A program made the position numbers and the translations under genes. Source: Gemmatimonadota bacterium (GTDB taxonomy: Bacteria > Gemmatimonadota > Gemmatimonadetes > Gemmatimonadales > GWC2-71-9). Taken from it: a DNA stretch of 26,640 bases. The notes under the pieces were generated by a model. It was not told the origin of the DNA. It saw only the letters and a list, made by a program, of their open reading frames with translations, and made no database searches. Every line of letters starts with the position of its first letter. Position 1 is the stretch's first letter. Below are positions 1-7,773 of the stretch, in pieces. The DNA is taken from positions 1 through 26,640 of the forward strand of contig JAGGAG010000013.1 of NCBI GenBank assembly GCA_017889745.1. The letters are read 5' to 3'.

Positions 1-2
1 AG

Positions 3-932
3 GAGTGGGGCGTCATTCTCGACCTGATCCGCGCCGAGCAGAAGAACAACCCGGGCCGCTGGACCAAGGTCGTGGCCGCGATTCGTGGCGTGTCGGAGGA
101 AACCACCACGGGCGTGCACCGGCTGTACGAGATGATGCAGGCCGGCACGCTGGCGTTCCCGGCCATCAACGTGAACGATTCGGTGACGAAGTCGAAGTTC
201 GACAACCTGTACGGCTGCCGGCACTCCCTCACCGACGGCATCCTGCGGGCCAGCGACGTGATGCTGGCCGGCAAGGTGGCGGTGGTGCTGGGTTACGGCG
301 ACGTGGGCAAGGGTTGCTGCCAGGCCCTCAAGGGGCAGGGCGCGCGCGTGGTCGTGGCCGAGATCGACCCGATCTGCGCGCTGCAGGCGGCGATGGAAGG
401 TTACCAGGTCACGACGCTGGAGGAGGTGGTGTCGACCGCCGACATCTTCATCACGGCGACCGGCAACAAGGACATCATCACCGTGGAGCACATGCGCCGC
501 ATGAAGGACAAGGCGATCGTGGGGAACATCGGCCACTTCGACAACGAGATCGACATGGCCGGGCTCAAGAAACAGGGGATCAAGCGGAACAACATCAAGC
601 CGCAGTACGACGAGTTCGTCTTCCCCGACGGGCACGGCGTGCTCATCCTGGCCGAAGGCCGCCTGCTCAACCTGGGCTGCGCCACGGGCCACCCGAGCTT
701 CGTGATGTCGGCCAGCTTCACCAACCAGGTGATGGCGCAGATCGAGCTGCACACGAACAACGCGAGGTACGAGAAGAAGGTCTACACGCTGCCAAAGCAC
801 CTCGACGAGAAGGTGGCGCGGCTGCACCTCGACAAGCTCGGCGTCAAGCTGACGAAGCTGACGAAGGACCAGGCGGATTACATCGGCGTGCCAGTGGATG
901 GCCCATACAAGCCAGAGCACTACCGGTACTAG
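3..932 (+). CDS. ahcY: Adenosylhomocysteinase (SAH hydrolase), 5' end cut by the window edge
   Basis: The enzyme reversibly splits S-adenosylhomocysteine into adenosine and homocysteine, clearing the by-product of SAM-dependent methylation in the cytosol. The frame is open from the left edge, so the N-terminal part (roughly 120-170 residues by family length) lies outside and 309 residues are present. Visible family marks are the substrate-domain stretch NDSVTKSKFDN, with the lysine that contacts the substrate ribose, the NAD-binding loop GYGDVGKG at about positions 291-314, the segment GNIGHFDNEIDM, and the C-terminal PYKPEHYRY tail that closes over NAD in the tetramer. The fold order (substrate domain, Rossmann domain, C-terminal tail) is normal. 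The next gene starts 11 bp downstream on the same strand, so they may be co-transcribed, although their functions are unrelated. Identification is secure. Confidence 0.97.
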   Translation, partial: EWGVILDLIRAEQKNNPGRWTKVVAAIRGVSEETTTGVHRLYEMMQAGTLAFPAINVNDSVTKSKFDNLYGCRHSLTDGILRASDVMLAGKVAVVLGYGDVGKGCCQALKGQGARVVVAEIDPICALQAAMEGYQVTTLEEVVSTADIFITATGNKDIITVEHMRRMKDKAIVGNIGHFDNEIDMAGLKKQGIKRNNIKPQYDEFVFPDGHGVLILAEGRLLNLGCATGHPSFVMSASFTNQVMAQIELHTNNARYEKKVYTLPKHLDEKVARLHLDKLGVKLTKLTKDQADYIGVPVDGPYKPEHYRY

Positions 933-943
933 GGCGTGAGGGC

Positions 944-1882
944 GTGAAGAAGACGCTCGCACTCCTGGCGCTCCTCGCGGCGGCGGGCACCCCGGTGCCT
1001 GCCGCCGCGCAGCGTGAGCCCCGGCCCCGGCGGGACGCCGCCCTCGAGGCGAAGCTCCAGCAGCTGGTCACCCCGTTTCACGGCACGGTCGGCATCTACG
1101 TGCGGCACCTCAGGAGCGGCCGCTACGCGGCCATCCGGGCCGACGAGGTGTTCCCCACTGCGAGCATGATCAAGGTGCCGATCATGCTCACCCTCTTCCA
1201 GGAGATCGCGGACGGCCGCGTGGGGTGGCTCGACACCCTCACCTACCGCGACTCGCTCCTCTACGCCGGTGAGGACGACCTCCTGGGCAAGCTGCGCGAC
1301 AGCACGCCCATTCCGCTCGCGCAGGTGGCGATGCTCATGATCACCACCAGCGACAACACCGCCTCACTCTGGCTGCAGAAGCTGGTGGGAACCGGCACCG
1401 CGATCAACGCCTGGCTGGCCGGGCATGGGTTCGACTCGACGCGGGTGAACTCGCGGACACCGGGCCGGGAGGGCGCCCGCTCAATGTACGGCTGGGGCCA
1501 GACCACGCCGCGCGAAATGGCCGGCCTGCTGGCGATGATCCGGGAGCAGCGCGCGGTGAGCCCGGCGGCCGACCAGGAGATGTACCGGATGCTCACGCGC
1601 ATCTACTGGAACGGCGAGGCCCTGTCGCAGGTTCCGCCGTGGGTCCAGGCGGCGGCGAAGCAGGGCGCGGTGGACCATTCCCGCTCGGAAGTGATGCTTG
1701 TGAACGCGCCTTCGGGCGACTACGTGTTCTCGGTGATCACGAAGGGGCAGGCCGACACGACGTACACGAGCGCGAACGAAGGGCATGTCCTGCTGCGGCG
1801 GGTGTCGGCGCTCCTCTGGTCGACGTTCGAGCCGAAGCACCCGTGGACGCCGGCGCCCGGTGTGGAGCGCTTCAAACCGTAA
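944..1882 (+). CDS. Secreted class A beta-lactamase-like serine hydrolase
   Basis: The protein has 312 residues from a GTG start. Residues 1-22 form a signal peptide (KK, a leucine/alanine-rich core, then a cut near AAAQ), so it should act in the periplasm or outside. The penicillin-binding fold motifs are present: S74-M-I-K77 (nucleophile and base), S136-D-N (SDN loop), and K239-Q-G where class A enzymes have K-T/S-G. A typical E-x-x-L-N omega-loop motif is not obvious between residues 165 and 192, although the following TTPREMAGLL matches the class A helix after that loop. The family includes true beta-lactamases and non-lactamase serine hydrolases or peptidases. The altered KQG and unclear general base make antibiotic hydrolysis uncertain. 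It begins 11 bp after ahcY and its stop overlaps the convergent HD-GYP gene by 11 bp. No RBS of note is seen before the GTG. Confidence 0.85.
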   Translation: MKKTLALLALLAAAGTPVPAAAQREPRPRRDAALEAKLQQLVTPFHGTVGIYVRHLRSGRYAAIRADEVFPTASMIKVPIMLTLFQEIADGRVGWLDTLTYRDSLLYAGEDDLLGKLRDSTPIPLAQVAMLMITTSDNTASLWLQKLVGTGTAINAWLAGHGFDSTRVNSRTPGREGARSMYGWGQTTPREMAGLLAMIREQRAVSPAADQEMYRMLTRIYWNGEALSQVPPWVQAAAKQGAVDHSRSEVMLVNAPSGDYVFSVITKGQADTTYTSANEGHVLLRRVSALLWSTFEPKHPWTPAPGVERFKP

Positions 1883-3056
1883 CGGGCTCGTCGGTCATGG
1901 GAACCCGGGCGGGGATGCTCGCACGGACCATCTCGCAGAACACGCGGGTGATGTCGGTGTCCACCTCCGTTCCGGCGCGCGACTCGAGGTAGGTCAGCGC
2001 TTTCTCCGGCTCCCAGGCGTCCCGGTAGGGCCGGTTCGTGCACAGCGCGTCATAGATGTCGCACACGTGCACGATGCGGCTGGCGTAGTGGCAGCTGCGG
2101 GTGAAGCGGAAGCTGGGATAGCCGCCGCCGTCGATGCACACGTGGTGCTCGTAGGCCACCACCGCCGCCACGCCGAGCCCGCGCTCGCGCGAGAGCACGA
2201 TGCGGGCACCTTCCACCGGGTGCGCCTGGATGATCGCGCGCTCCTCATCGGACAGCTTGCCCGGCTTGGTGAGCACCTCCTTGGGAATGCGGATCTTGCC
2301 CAGGTCGTGCAGCAGGCCTGCCACGCCGAAGCTGCGCACTTCCTCCCGCCCGAGCCCCAGCCGTTCCGCCAGGCCCATCGCCAGCACCGAGACATTGCAC
2401 GCGTGGGTCGTAGTGTACTGGTCGAAGCGCTTGAGGTCGAGCAGCGGAAGCAGCATGCGGTGCTCCATCTGCATCGCCACCGAGAGCGAGCGCACCACCG
2501 CCTCCACCTCGCCCATCGGAAGCCGCTCGCTGGTCGACACCTCGCCGTGGATCCAGTCGACGGTGGCTGCCTCGTCCTGCAGCGACAGCGAGCTGGCGAA
2601 CCCGGCCAGCATCGACAGCGCTCCGGCCCCCGCCACAGGGCCGCTGCCGCCACCCACCTCGCGCACGAGCAGCGGACCGAACCTGATCGACGAGGCCACC
2701 ATCTGGCGCGCCTCGGCCGAGGTCTCGGGCCGGCCATTGAGCCGGCGCCAGATGTCATCGACGAAGCGCGCGTACTCGTCGCTGGTGACACCGGCGTCGA
2801 TCTCTATCCGCTCCACGCCCACACCGGCCAGGCGGGGCGCCCAGTCCCAGGCCCCGAGATCGGTGAGCGCGCGGTCGCCGACCACCGTCTCCGCGCCGAC
2901 AAAGGAGACGTCGAAGCGCTCCTGTCCCTCGAGCAGGCGCACGAGCCGCTCGTAGGAGTTGTCGAGCGCGCGCTCGCGCGCGGGGTGCCCCTCGGCATAC
3001 AGGTTCATGGTCGCGAGGCACTGCCCCAGCGAGATGAGGAAGCCGGCGGCGCTCAT
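1872..3056 (-). CDS. HD-GYP domain protein (putative cyclic-di-GMP phosphodiesterase)
   Basis: The protein has 394 residues, soluble, with no signal peptide. HD-GYP domains hydrolyse cyclic-di-GMP at a di- or tri-iron centre. Residues about 210-380 hold the domain: H218, H250-D251 (LLHDLGK), H279 (AHP), H304-H305 with D309-G and GYP at 312-314 (a DGGGYP form of the signature), and D333 in the VCDIYDAL helix. All usual metal ligands appear present. Residues 1-110 form a separate module (GHPA at 23-26, GVTSDE at 89-94) that resembles the N-terminus of the upstream HEAT protein. The start is the ATG whose last base overlaps the upstream stop (ATGA), which implies translational coupling. The longer open frame upstream runs through the HEAT gene in another frame and was not used. 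Domain call is firm; activity is inferred. Confidence 0.92.
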   Translation of the reverse strand: MSAAGFLISLGQCLATMNLYAEGHPARERALDNSYERLVRLLEGQERFDVSFVGAETVVGDRALTDLGAWDWAPRLAGVGVERIEIDAGVTSDEYARFVDDIWRRLNGRPETSAEARQMVASSIRFGPLLVREVGGGSGPVAGAGALSMLAGFASSLSLQDEAATVDWIHGEVSTSERLPMGEVEAVVRSLSVAMQMEHRMLLPLLDLKRFDQYTTTHACNVSVLAMGLAERLGLGREEVRSFGVAGLLHDLGKIRIPKEVLTKPGKLSDEERAIIQAHPVEGARIVLSRERGLGVAAVVAYEHHVCIDGGGYPSFRFTRSCHYASRIVHVCDIYDALCTNRPYRDAWEPEKALTYLESRAGTEVDTDITRVFCEMVRASIPARVPMTDEPVTV

Positions 3057-5098
3057 GCGACCGCCTGCCCGCTTGCGGCCGCGGCCAGCTCGGGGTCGCC
3101 GCTCTCCCCCGCCAGCTTGAGGGCATACGCCGCCTGCGGGTGCGTCCGCCACTTGCGCCCGAGCACCTCGAGCGCGGCCAGCATCTCCGGCGACTTGGGC
3201 GCAAGCCGCGGCCCGCGGAACAGCGTCCGTTTCGTCAGCACCCGCTCCAGCAACCAGTCGCGGGTGGCAGGCGTCGGCGCCTGGGCCAGCAGCCTGATGG
3301 CGCGGAGCCGCAGCTCCACCGGGCGCGCCGCATTGTTGATGAGCACCATGAGCCTGGTCACCGCCTGCCGCGGCAGGCCGCCGGCGGCGGCATCGAGGCC
3401 CAGCCGTACGACGCGCGGGTCGCTGTCGGCGAGCGCGAGATGGATCGCTTCCTCGCGTTCCTTCGGCTGGCGGACCATGACGCTCAAGGCCTGGAAGCGG
3501 ACCGTCACCTCGGGATGCTCGGCGTAGGCACGCGCGTCGAACCCCGCCGGGAGGGTCTTGAGCCGGGCGAGCAGCGCGAGGAGGTTGCGCTGCACATACC
3601 ACGGCACACGCGGCAGCCGCTCCGCGAGCAGCGGCCCGATCTCGGCACCCATCACCGCCAGCCGCTCCAGGATGAGCCTGCGGGTGCCCTGCGACTCGGA
3701 GATGGCGAGGGCGTCCAGCAGGCCGGCCGCGCCATCGGGACCGGTCTCGTCGAGCAGCCGCTGGCTGCCCACCGCGTCGATCGGCTCCTCGAGGAGCACG
3801 CGGCGGAGGATCTCGGGCGACCCGAGATGCCGACGGGCCAGCTTCACCGTGTCGGGCGCATCGGGCGCGCTGGCCAGCAGGTCGAGCAGCGGCACGAGCT
3901 CCCGGGCCTCGAGCATCAGCTCGATCGCCTCCAGCACATGATCGCCGGAGGCGTTCGTCTCCACGGCGATCTGCATGAGCCGCAGCCCCTCGCCCGAGAG
4001 GGGCACCGTGCCCTCCACCTTGGATACCTCGAACTGGCTCAGCTGGTCGAGCAGGCGCGTGTGCTCGAGCGGGTTGGGATCCTCGAGCGTCCAGTTGTCC
4101 ACGATCTCGCGCGCGGCATCGCGCAGTTCGGTATCGCCCTGCGTGCCCGCATCGCCCGACACCTTGGCCTGTCCCGCAAGCTTCCGGAGCATGCGGACCA
4201 TGAAGTGCGAGATGTTCTGCTCGTTCGACTCGCCCGCGGCCTTGAGCAGCTCTACCACCGTGTCCACCGGCAGCGCATCGACCGCCTCGGTCATGAGGAC
4301 CCGACGGTCCTCCTGGTTCTGGCCGGTGAAGAGCCAGCTCAGCGCCTCCGGCGACAACTGCGACACGAGGGAGCGGACCTGGCCCTCGAGCGCCCGCCGC
4401 TCCGCACCCTCGGCGCCCCTGGCATAACGGCCGAGCCGCACCAGCATCTCGCCCACGTCGCGGGCGCTCCGGCGCTCCCGCGCGCAGGCGTTGATGCGAC
4501 TTGCGAGCCGTTCGGGCTGGGCCTCGTCCTCGGAAACCGCGCCGTCACCCCCCTTGTCGAGCGTCGCCGCGGCCAGCATCAGCCAGAGCTTCTGCGCCGC
4601 CCCGTCGTCGGCCGTCTCGCCTCCGTCCTCGTCGGCGAGGGCGAGACGGCGGAACGCGGGGGGCACGATGTCGATGTGCGGCCACGTCGGCAGCGGCTCA
4701 CCGTGGCCATGCAGCCGCTCGCGGAACAGCTGCGGATCGGCGCTCAGCTGCTGGAGCGCCTCGCTCAGCTCGTCGGCGGTGACGCCGCGTCGCAGCATGA
4801 TGCCACCCACCTCGCGACGGTGCAGCCGCTCGGCAAGTTCCTTGACCACGGCATTGGTGCTGTCGGTGGGTACGCCATCGATGAGGAGGGTGCGCCTCGC
4901 CACGCCGATGCCGAGCGAGGCCCGTTCGGCGAACAGGGACTCCGTCGCCAGGGTAAGCGCCGAGTCGGCCGAGACGAGCGCTGGGTGGCCGGGAGGATAG
5001 GTGCCGTGCTTGTGCAGCGCGATGGACACACGAACCAGGAAGGCATTGATCGCGTCGGACGCCGGCGGGCGCTCGGGCGACGCGGGCACACTCGTCAT
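3053..5098 (-). CDS. HEAT-like helical repeat protein, partner of the HD-GYP protein
   Basis: The protein has 681 residues, no signal peptide and no membrane segment, so it is probably cytoplasmic. Residues about 15-120 form a module with GHPA at 37-40 and GVTADE at 105-110, the same pattern as in the N-terminus of the following HD-GYP gene. An acidic low-complexity stretch follows (about 155-170, rich in D, E and A). From about 170 to 660 it is almost entirely leucine- and alanine-rich helices with HEAT-like pairs, for example around LAERLPRVPWYVQRNLLALL and the later VTVRFQALSVM and DPRVVRLGLDAA. Such solenoids usually serve as protein-binding scaffolds. Its stop overlaps the HD-GYP start by 4 bp. 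The start is an ATG with no clear Shine-Dalgarno sequence. Role is unknown; a regulatory or scaffold subunit for the HD-GYP protein is inferred. Confidence 0.85.
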   Translation of the reverse strand: MTSVPASPERPPASDAINAFLVRVSIALHKHGTYPPGHPALVSADSALTLATESLFAERASLGIGVARRTLLIDGVPTDSTNAVVKELAERLHRREVGGIMLRRGVTADELSEALQQLSADPQLFRERLHGHGEPLPTWPHIDIVPPAFRRLALADEDGGETADDGAAQKLWLMLAAATLDKGGDGAVSEDEAQPERLASRINACARERRSARDVGEMLVRLGRYARGAEGAERRALEGQVRSLVSQLSPEALSWLFTGQNQEDRRVLMTEAVDALPVDTVVELLKAAGESNEQNISHFMVRMLRKLAGQAKVSGDAGTQGDTELRDAAREIVDNWTLEDPNPLEHTRLLDQLSQFEVSKVEGTVPLSGEGLRLMQIAVETNASGDHVLEAIELMLEARELVPLLDLLASAPDAPDTVKLARRHLGSPEILRRVLLEEPIDAVGSQRLLDETGPDGAAGLLDALAISESQGTRRLILERLAVMGAEIGPLLAERLPRVPWYVQRNLLALLARLKTLPAGFDARAYAEHPEVTVRFQALSVMVRQPKEREEAIHLALADSDPRVVRLGLDAAAGGLPRQAVTRLMVLINNAARPVELRLRAIRLLAQAPTPATRDWLLERVLTKRTLFRGPRLAPKSPEMLAALEVLGRKWRTHPQAAYALKLAGESGDPELAAAASGQAVA

Positions 5099-5196
5099 GC
5101 GGCGCGACGCTGGAGTGCCATGGACGCCTGCACGACGATTGGCATGACCTTCAAGCTACGTACTTGCCTCGCATGAAGAAAGCGAGCACGGCACCC

Positions 5197-5340
5197 CTAC
5201 GCGTGCGGTTCAGTGCGCCGGAGCGCCGGCGGGTGTCGGGGCGGACCGGGGAAACAGAGGATGGCCCCGATGGTGAGGAGCAGGAGGCAGCCGACGATCG
5301 CATACGTGACCAGCACAGCCGCGAGCGGCTCGTAGTCCAT
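5197..5340 (-). CDS. Small single-pass membrane protein, unknown function (47 residues)
   Basis: This short frame starts at an ATG preceded by a good Shine-Dalgarno run (GGGAGG about 5-6 bases upstream). It encodes MDYEPLAAVLVTYAIVG and continues into a long hydrophobic stretch (about residues 6-30), then a proline- and arginine-rich tail. The layout is a short acidic N-terminus, one membrane helix and a basic cytoplasmic end. A longer frame to position 5493 exists, but its extra residues look like non-coding translation. It lies 79 bp downstream of the 65-residue membrane gene and 98 bp upstream of the HEAT gene, all on the same strand. I do not recognise a family. The strong RBS and the clean helix make it likely to be real, but there is no homology support. 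Confidence 0.5.
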   Translation of the reverse strand: MDYEPLAAVLVTYAIVGCLLLLTIGAILCFPGPPRHPPALRRTEPHA

Positions 5341-5419
5341 GGGACCCTCCCGGAGGGGGTACCCAGCGAATATGCGGGTTTGCGTGGGGACCCGCCACAC
5401 GCGGCCGGGACTGGGGTGC

Positions 5420-5617
5420 CTAGAGCACCTGACGGAGTGCGGAGGCGCGGCGCGCGCCATAGGCAGCGAGAGCGGCGAGCGGAAGGCAGGCAAGCGCGAT
5501 CACGGGTCGCTGCCGCTGCCACGCCAGGACCCCGATCTCCACCGCACCCAGTGCACAGAGGACGGCGGCGGTGCGCCAGAGGCGGTACAGCCGCAGGCGC
5601 TGCGCGCCCGCGTTCAC
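5420..5617 (-). CDS. Small two-helix membrane protein coupled to the M1 peptidase gene (65 residues)
   Basis: The gene starts at a GTG that overlaps the TGA of the M1 peptidase gene by 4 bp (GTGA), so its translation is probably coupled to the peptidase. The 65 residues contain a basic N-terminus (RLRLYRLWR), a hydrophobic segment at about 15-34, a short basic turn (QRQRP), a second hydrophobic segment at about 39-55, and a basic C-terminus. This suggests a helical hairpin in the inner membrane with both ends in the cytoplasm. No family is recognised. The same overlap style occurs at many certain gene junctions in this window, which supports the call. Confidence 0.55.
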   Translation of the reverse strand: MNAGAQRLRLYRLWRTAAVLCALGAVEIGVLAWQRQRPVIALACLPLAALAAYGARRASALRQVL

Positions 5618-7662
5618 CGGCGGGGCCACGCCTGGTTGCTCCGGTCGGCGTCGGGGAAGCGCTGCGCCGGGTCGATCTCCACCCGGGTGAAGTCGTCGGG
5701 CACCGCCATGCGGACGGAGACCTTCTTCTCGCCCTGGAACCAGACGTCGGCCGGCACCATGAGGCTGGTGGTGCTGCCGCGGGCACCACGAGCCACCAGC
5801 AGCACCGGCATGGGCGCCCTGCCCTTGTTCTCGACGGTGATGACGAGGGTGTCCTCGTTTGCCCGGACCACGTCGTCGATGGCCTGGTCGAGCTTCCACG
5901 TCTCGTAGTACCAGGTGCGCCAGAACCAGTCGAGGTCCTGGCCCGACACCGTGTTCATCGTGTTCCAGAAGTCGCTCGGCATCGGGTGGCGCCCGCTCCA
6001 GCGCGTCCCGTATTCCCTGAGCCCGCGCATCAGGGTCGAGTCGCCGATGATGCCGCCGAGGGCCACGAGCACGGTGGCCGGCTTGAAGTAGCTCGCGATG
6101 CCGTAGGCGTTGTAGTCGGGATACTTGTCGCCGTTGCGCATCATCTCGGTTTCCTTCCCGTAGCGCACGGCGCCCACGTAGTTGCGCCGGTTCTCGCCGA
6201 CGTCATCGGCGTCGGGAAACTGGGCCTCGATGGCCACGGACTGGAAGTACTGCGCCATGCCCTCATCCATCCACGCGTAACGCTTCTCGTCGGAGCCCAC
6301 CTGCATGGGGAACCACATGTGGGCGATCTCATGCGCTTCCACATCGAACAGGCTCCGCTCGGTCCAGTCGCCGCCGATGCAGGTCATCATCGGGTACTCC
6401 ATGCCGCCACAGCTCGCCGGGCCATCCACCACCGTCATGTGCGGATACGGATACGGCCAGAGCACGCGGGAAAAGATGGCGATCGAGCGCGCAGCGTACG
6501 GCGCGCTCTCCCCCCAGCCGGAACGCCGCTGGTCGGGCCGGTAGAAGCTGTAGATCATCGTGGTGTCGGGCATGCTGCTGCCGCCACGAATGCCCACCGG
6601 TGCCGTCGTGGCATCCCACAGGTACAGGTTGGACGTCGCCCACGTCACGTCGCGGACGTTCTCCGCCTTGAAGCGCCAGGTGAGCTTTCCGTTCTTTCCC
6701 TTCATCGTGGCCTTTCCCGCGCCGCGATCACCCTCGCCGACCACGCCGACCAGCACACCGCCTGCACGGGCCCGCGCCAGCCGTGCGCGCGTACTGTCGC
6801 CGAGCACCTCGTCGGGGTTCTGCAGCGTGCCGGTGGACGCCACCAGCCACCCCTCGGGCACGGTCACGGCCACGTCGTAGTCGCCGTAGCCCATGTAGAA
6901 CTCGGCGTTGCCGAGATAGGGATCGATCTGCCACCCGTTCACGTCGTCGTAGACGGCGACCTGCGGATACCAGTAGCTGAGTACGTAGGTCTCGCGGTCC
7001 TGGCCACCCCGGGGACCGTCCGGCGGGATGCGGAGGTTCCATGCGAACTCGAGCTCTACGCTCGCGCCCGGGAGGAGCGGCTTCGGCAGCCGCAGCGCCA
7101 TGATGGTGCCCGAGACGGTCCAGCCCGCGCCAAACGCCGAGGAATCGAGCGACCGGCCCTCCACCGCGACCTTGGTGAAGATGATGCCGCCGAGCGCCGC
7201 GAGCACTGGCGTGTTCCGCTTCGCTTCGGGCGCGAAGAGGTTACCGTAGGCCTGGATGTAGATCGTCGGCAGCGTGTCCGGCGAGTTGTTGTGATAGGTC
7301 ACCGTCCCGTGCCCGTTCAGGCGCTTGCTGACCTGGTTGAGCTCCGCCTCCATATGGTACTCGGCGCGCTGCTGCCAGTAGGCGGGACCGGGTTCGCCGG
7401 TGCGCGTGCGGGTGCCGCGCGCCACGGCGCTGTCGAAAGCGCCCCAGACGGGCAGCGCGAAGGCGCGCATGCTCTCCGCCCGCGGTGCCTGGGGCTGGGC
7501 GGGCTTCGCCTCCGCCGGCTTGGGCGGTGCTGCGGCCGGAGCGGGCCGGGGGACGGGACCTGCAATGGACGATGACGGCTGCGTGCTGCAGGCAGCCGCG
7601 AGCAGGCTGCACCACAGGGCGAGGCCGGTACGATACAGGGTCACTGGGCGATGCTCGGGCAT
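5614..7662 (-). CDS. M1 family zinc metallopeptidase, probable lipoprotein
   Basis: The protein has 682 residues from the chosen ATG. Residues 1-24 look like a lipoprotein signal ending in LLAAAC, with C25 as the likely lipidated residue, then a proline/alanine-rich linker (about 35-65). The catalytic domain has the gluzincin motif HEIAHMW (H444, E445, H448) with the third zinc ligand E467 (WMDEG), and the substrate-recognition motif GGMEYP at about 419-424, a variant of the aminopeptidase GxMEN. The C-terminal domain is beta-rich. Such bacterial M1 proteins trim peptides outside the cytoplasm. A GTG 36 codons upstream would extend the frame to 7770, but this would bury the signal sequence, so the ATG is preferred. 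Its stop overlaps the start of a 65-residue membrane gene. Specificity cannot be read from the sequence. Confidence 0.92.
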   Translation of the reverse strand: MPEHRPVTLYRTGLALWCSLLAAACSTQPSSSIAGPVPRPAPAAAPPKPAEAKPAQPQAPRAESMRAFALPVWGAFDSAVARGTRTRTGEPGPAYWQQRAEYHMEAELNQVSKRLNGHGTVTYHNNSPDTLPTIYIQAYGNLFAPEAKRNTPVLAALGGIIFTKVAVEGRSLDSSAFGAGWTVSGTIMALRLPKPLLPGASVELEFAWNLRIPPDGPRGGQDRETYVLSYWYPQVAVYDDVNGWQIDPYLGNAEFYMGYGDYDVAVTVPEGWLVASTGTLQNPDEVLGDSTRARLARARAGGVLVGVVGEGDRGAGKATMKGKNGKLTWRFKAENVRDVTWATSNLYLWDATTAPVGIRGGSSMPDTTMIYSFYRPDQRRSGWGESAPYAARSIAIFSRVLWPYPYPHMTVVDGPASCGGMEYPMMTCIGGDWTERSLFDVEAHEIAHMWFPMQVGSDEKRYAWMDEGMAQYFQSVAIEAQFPDADDVGENRRNYVGAVRYGKETEMMRNGDKYPDYNAYGIASYFKPATVLVALGGIIGDSTLMRGLREYGTRWSGRHPMPSDFWNTMNTVSGQDLDWFWRTWYYETWKLDQAIDDVVRANEDTLVITVENKGRAPMPVLLVARGARGSTTSLMVPADVWFQGEKKVSVRMAVPDDFTRVEIDPAQRFPDADRSNQAWPRR

Positions 7663-7773
7663 GGGTTCGTGAGCGAGGTTCGACAGCGGGACAACCCCCG
7701 GCGGGGCAACGGGATATGCGTCTGGAAGGAGCCGCAACCGGACCTCTATGGTAAACGGGTCGTCCGCCACCAG

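Noticed and set aside
1785..5176. Long plus-strand open frames (580 and 678 residues) opposite the HD-GYP and HEAT genes
   Set aside because: The translations are rich in R, H, G and P with no domain pattern, as expected for the antisense of GC-rich genes. The minus-strand genes have clear domains and coupled starts.
5160..5196. Small hairpin (CTCGC/GCGAG) as a terminator after the 47-residue gene
   Set aside because: The stem is only 5-6 bp with a long loop and no T run, which is expected by chance.
5164..7575. 803-residue plus-strand open frame opposite the M1 peptidase
   Set aside because: It is an antisense shadow: the minus strand encodes an intact HExxH peptidase with a lipoprotein signal.
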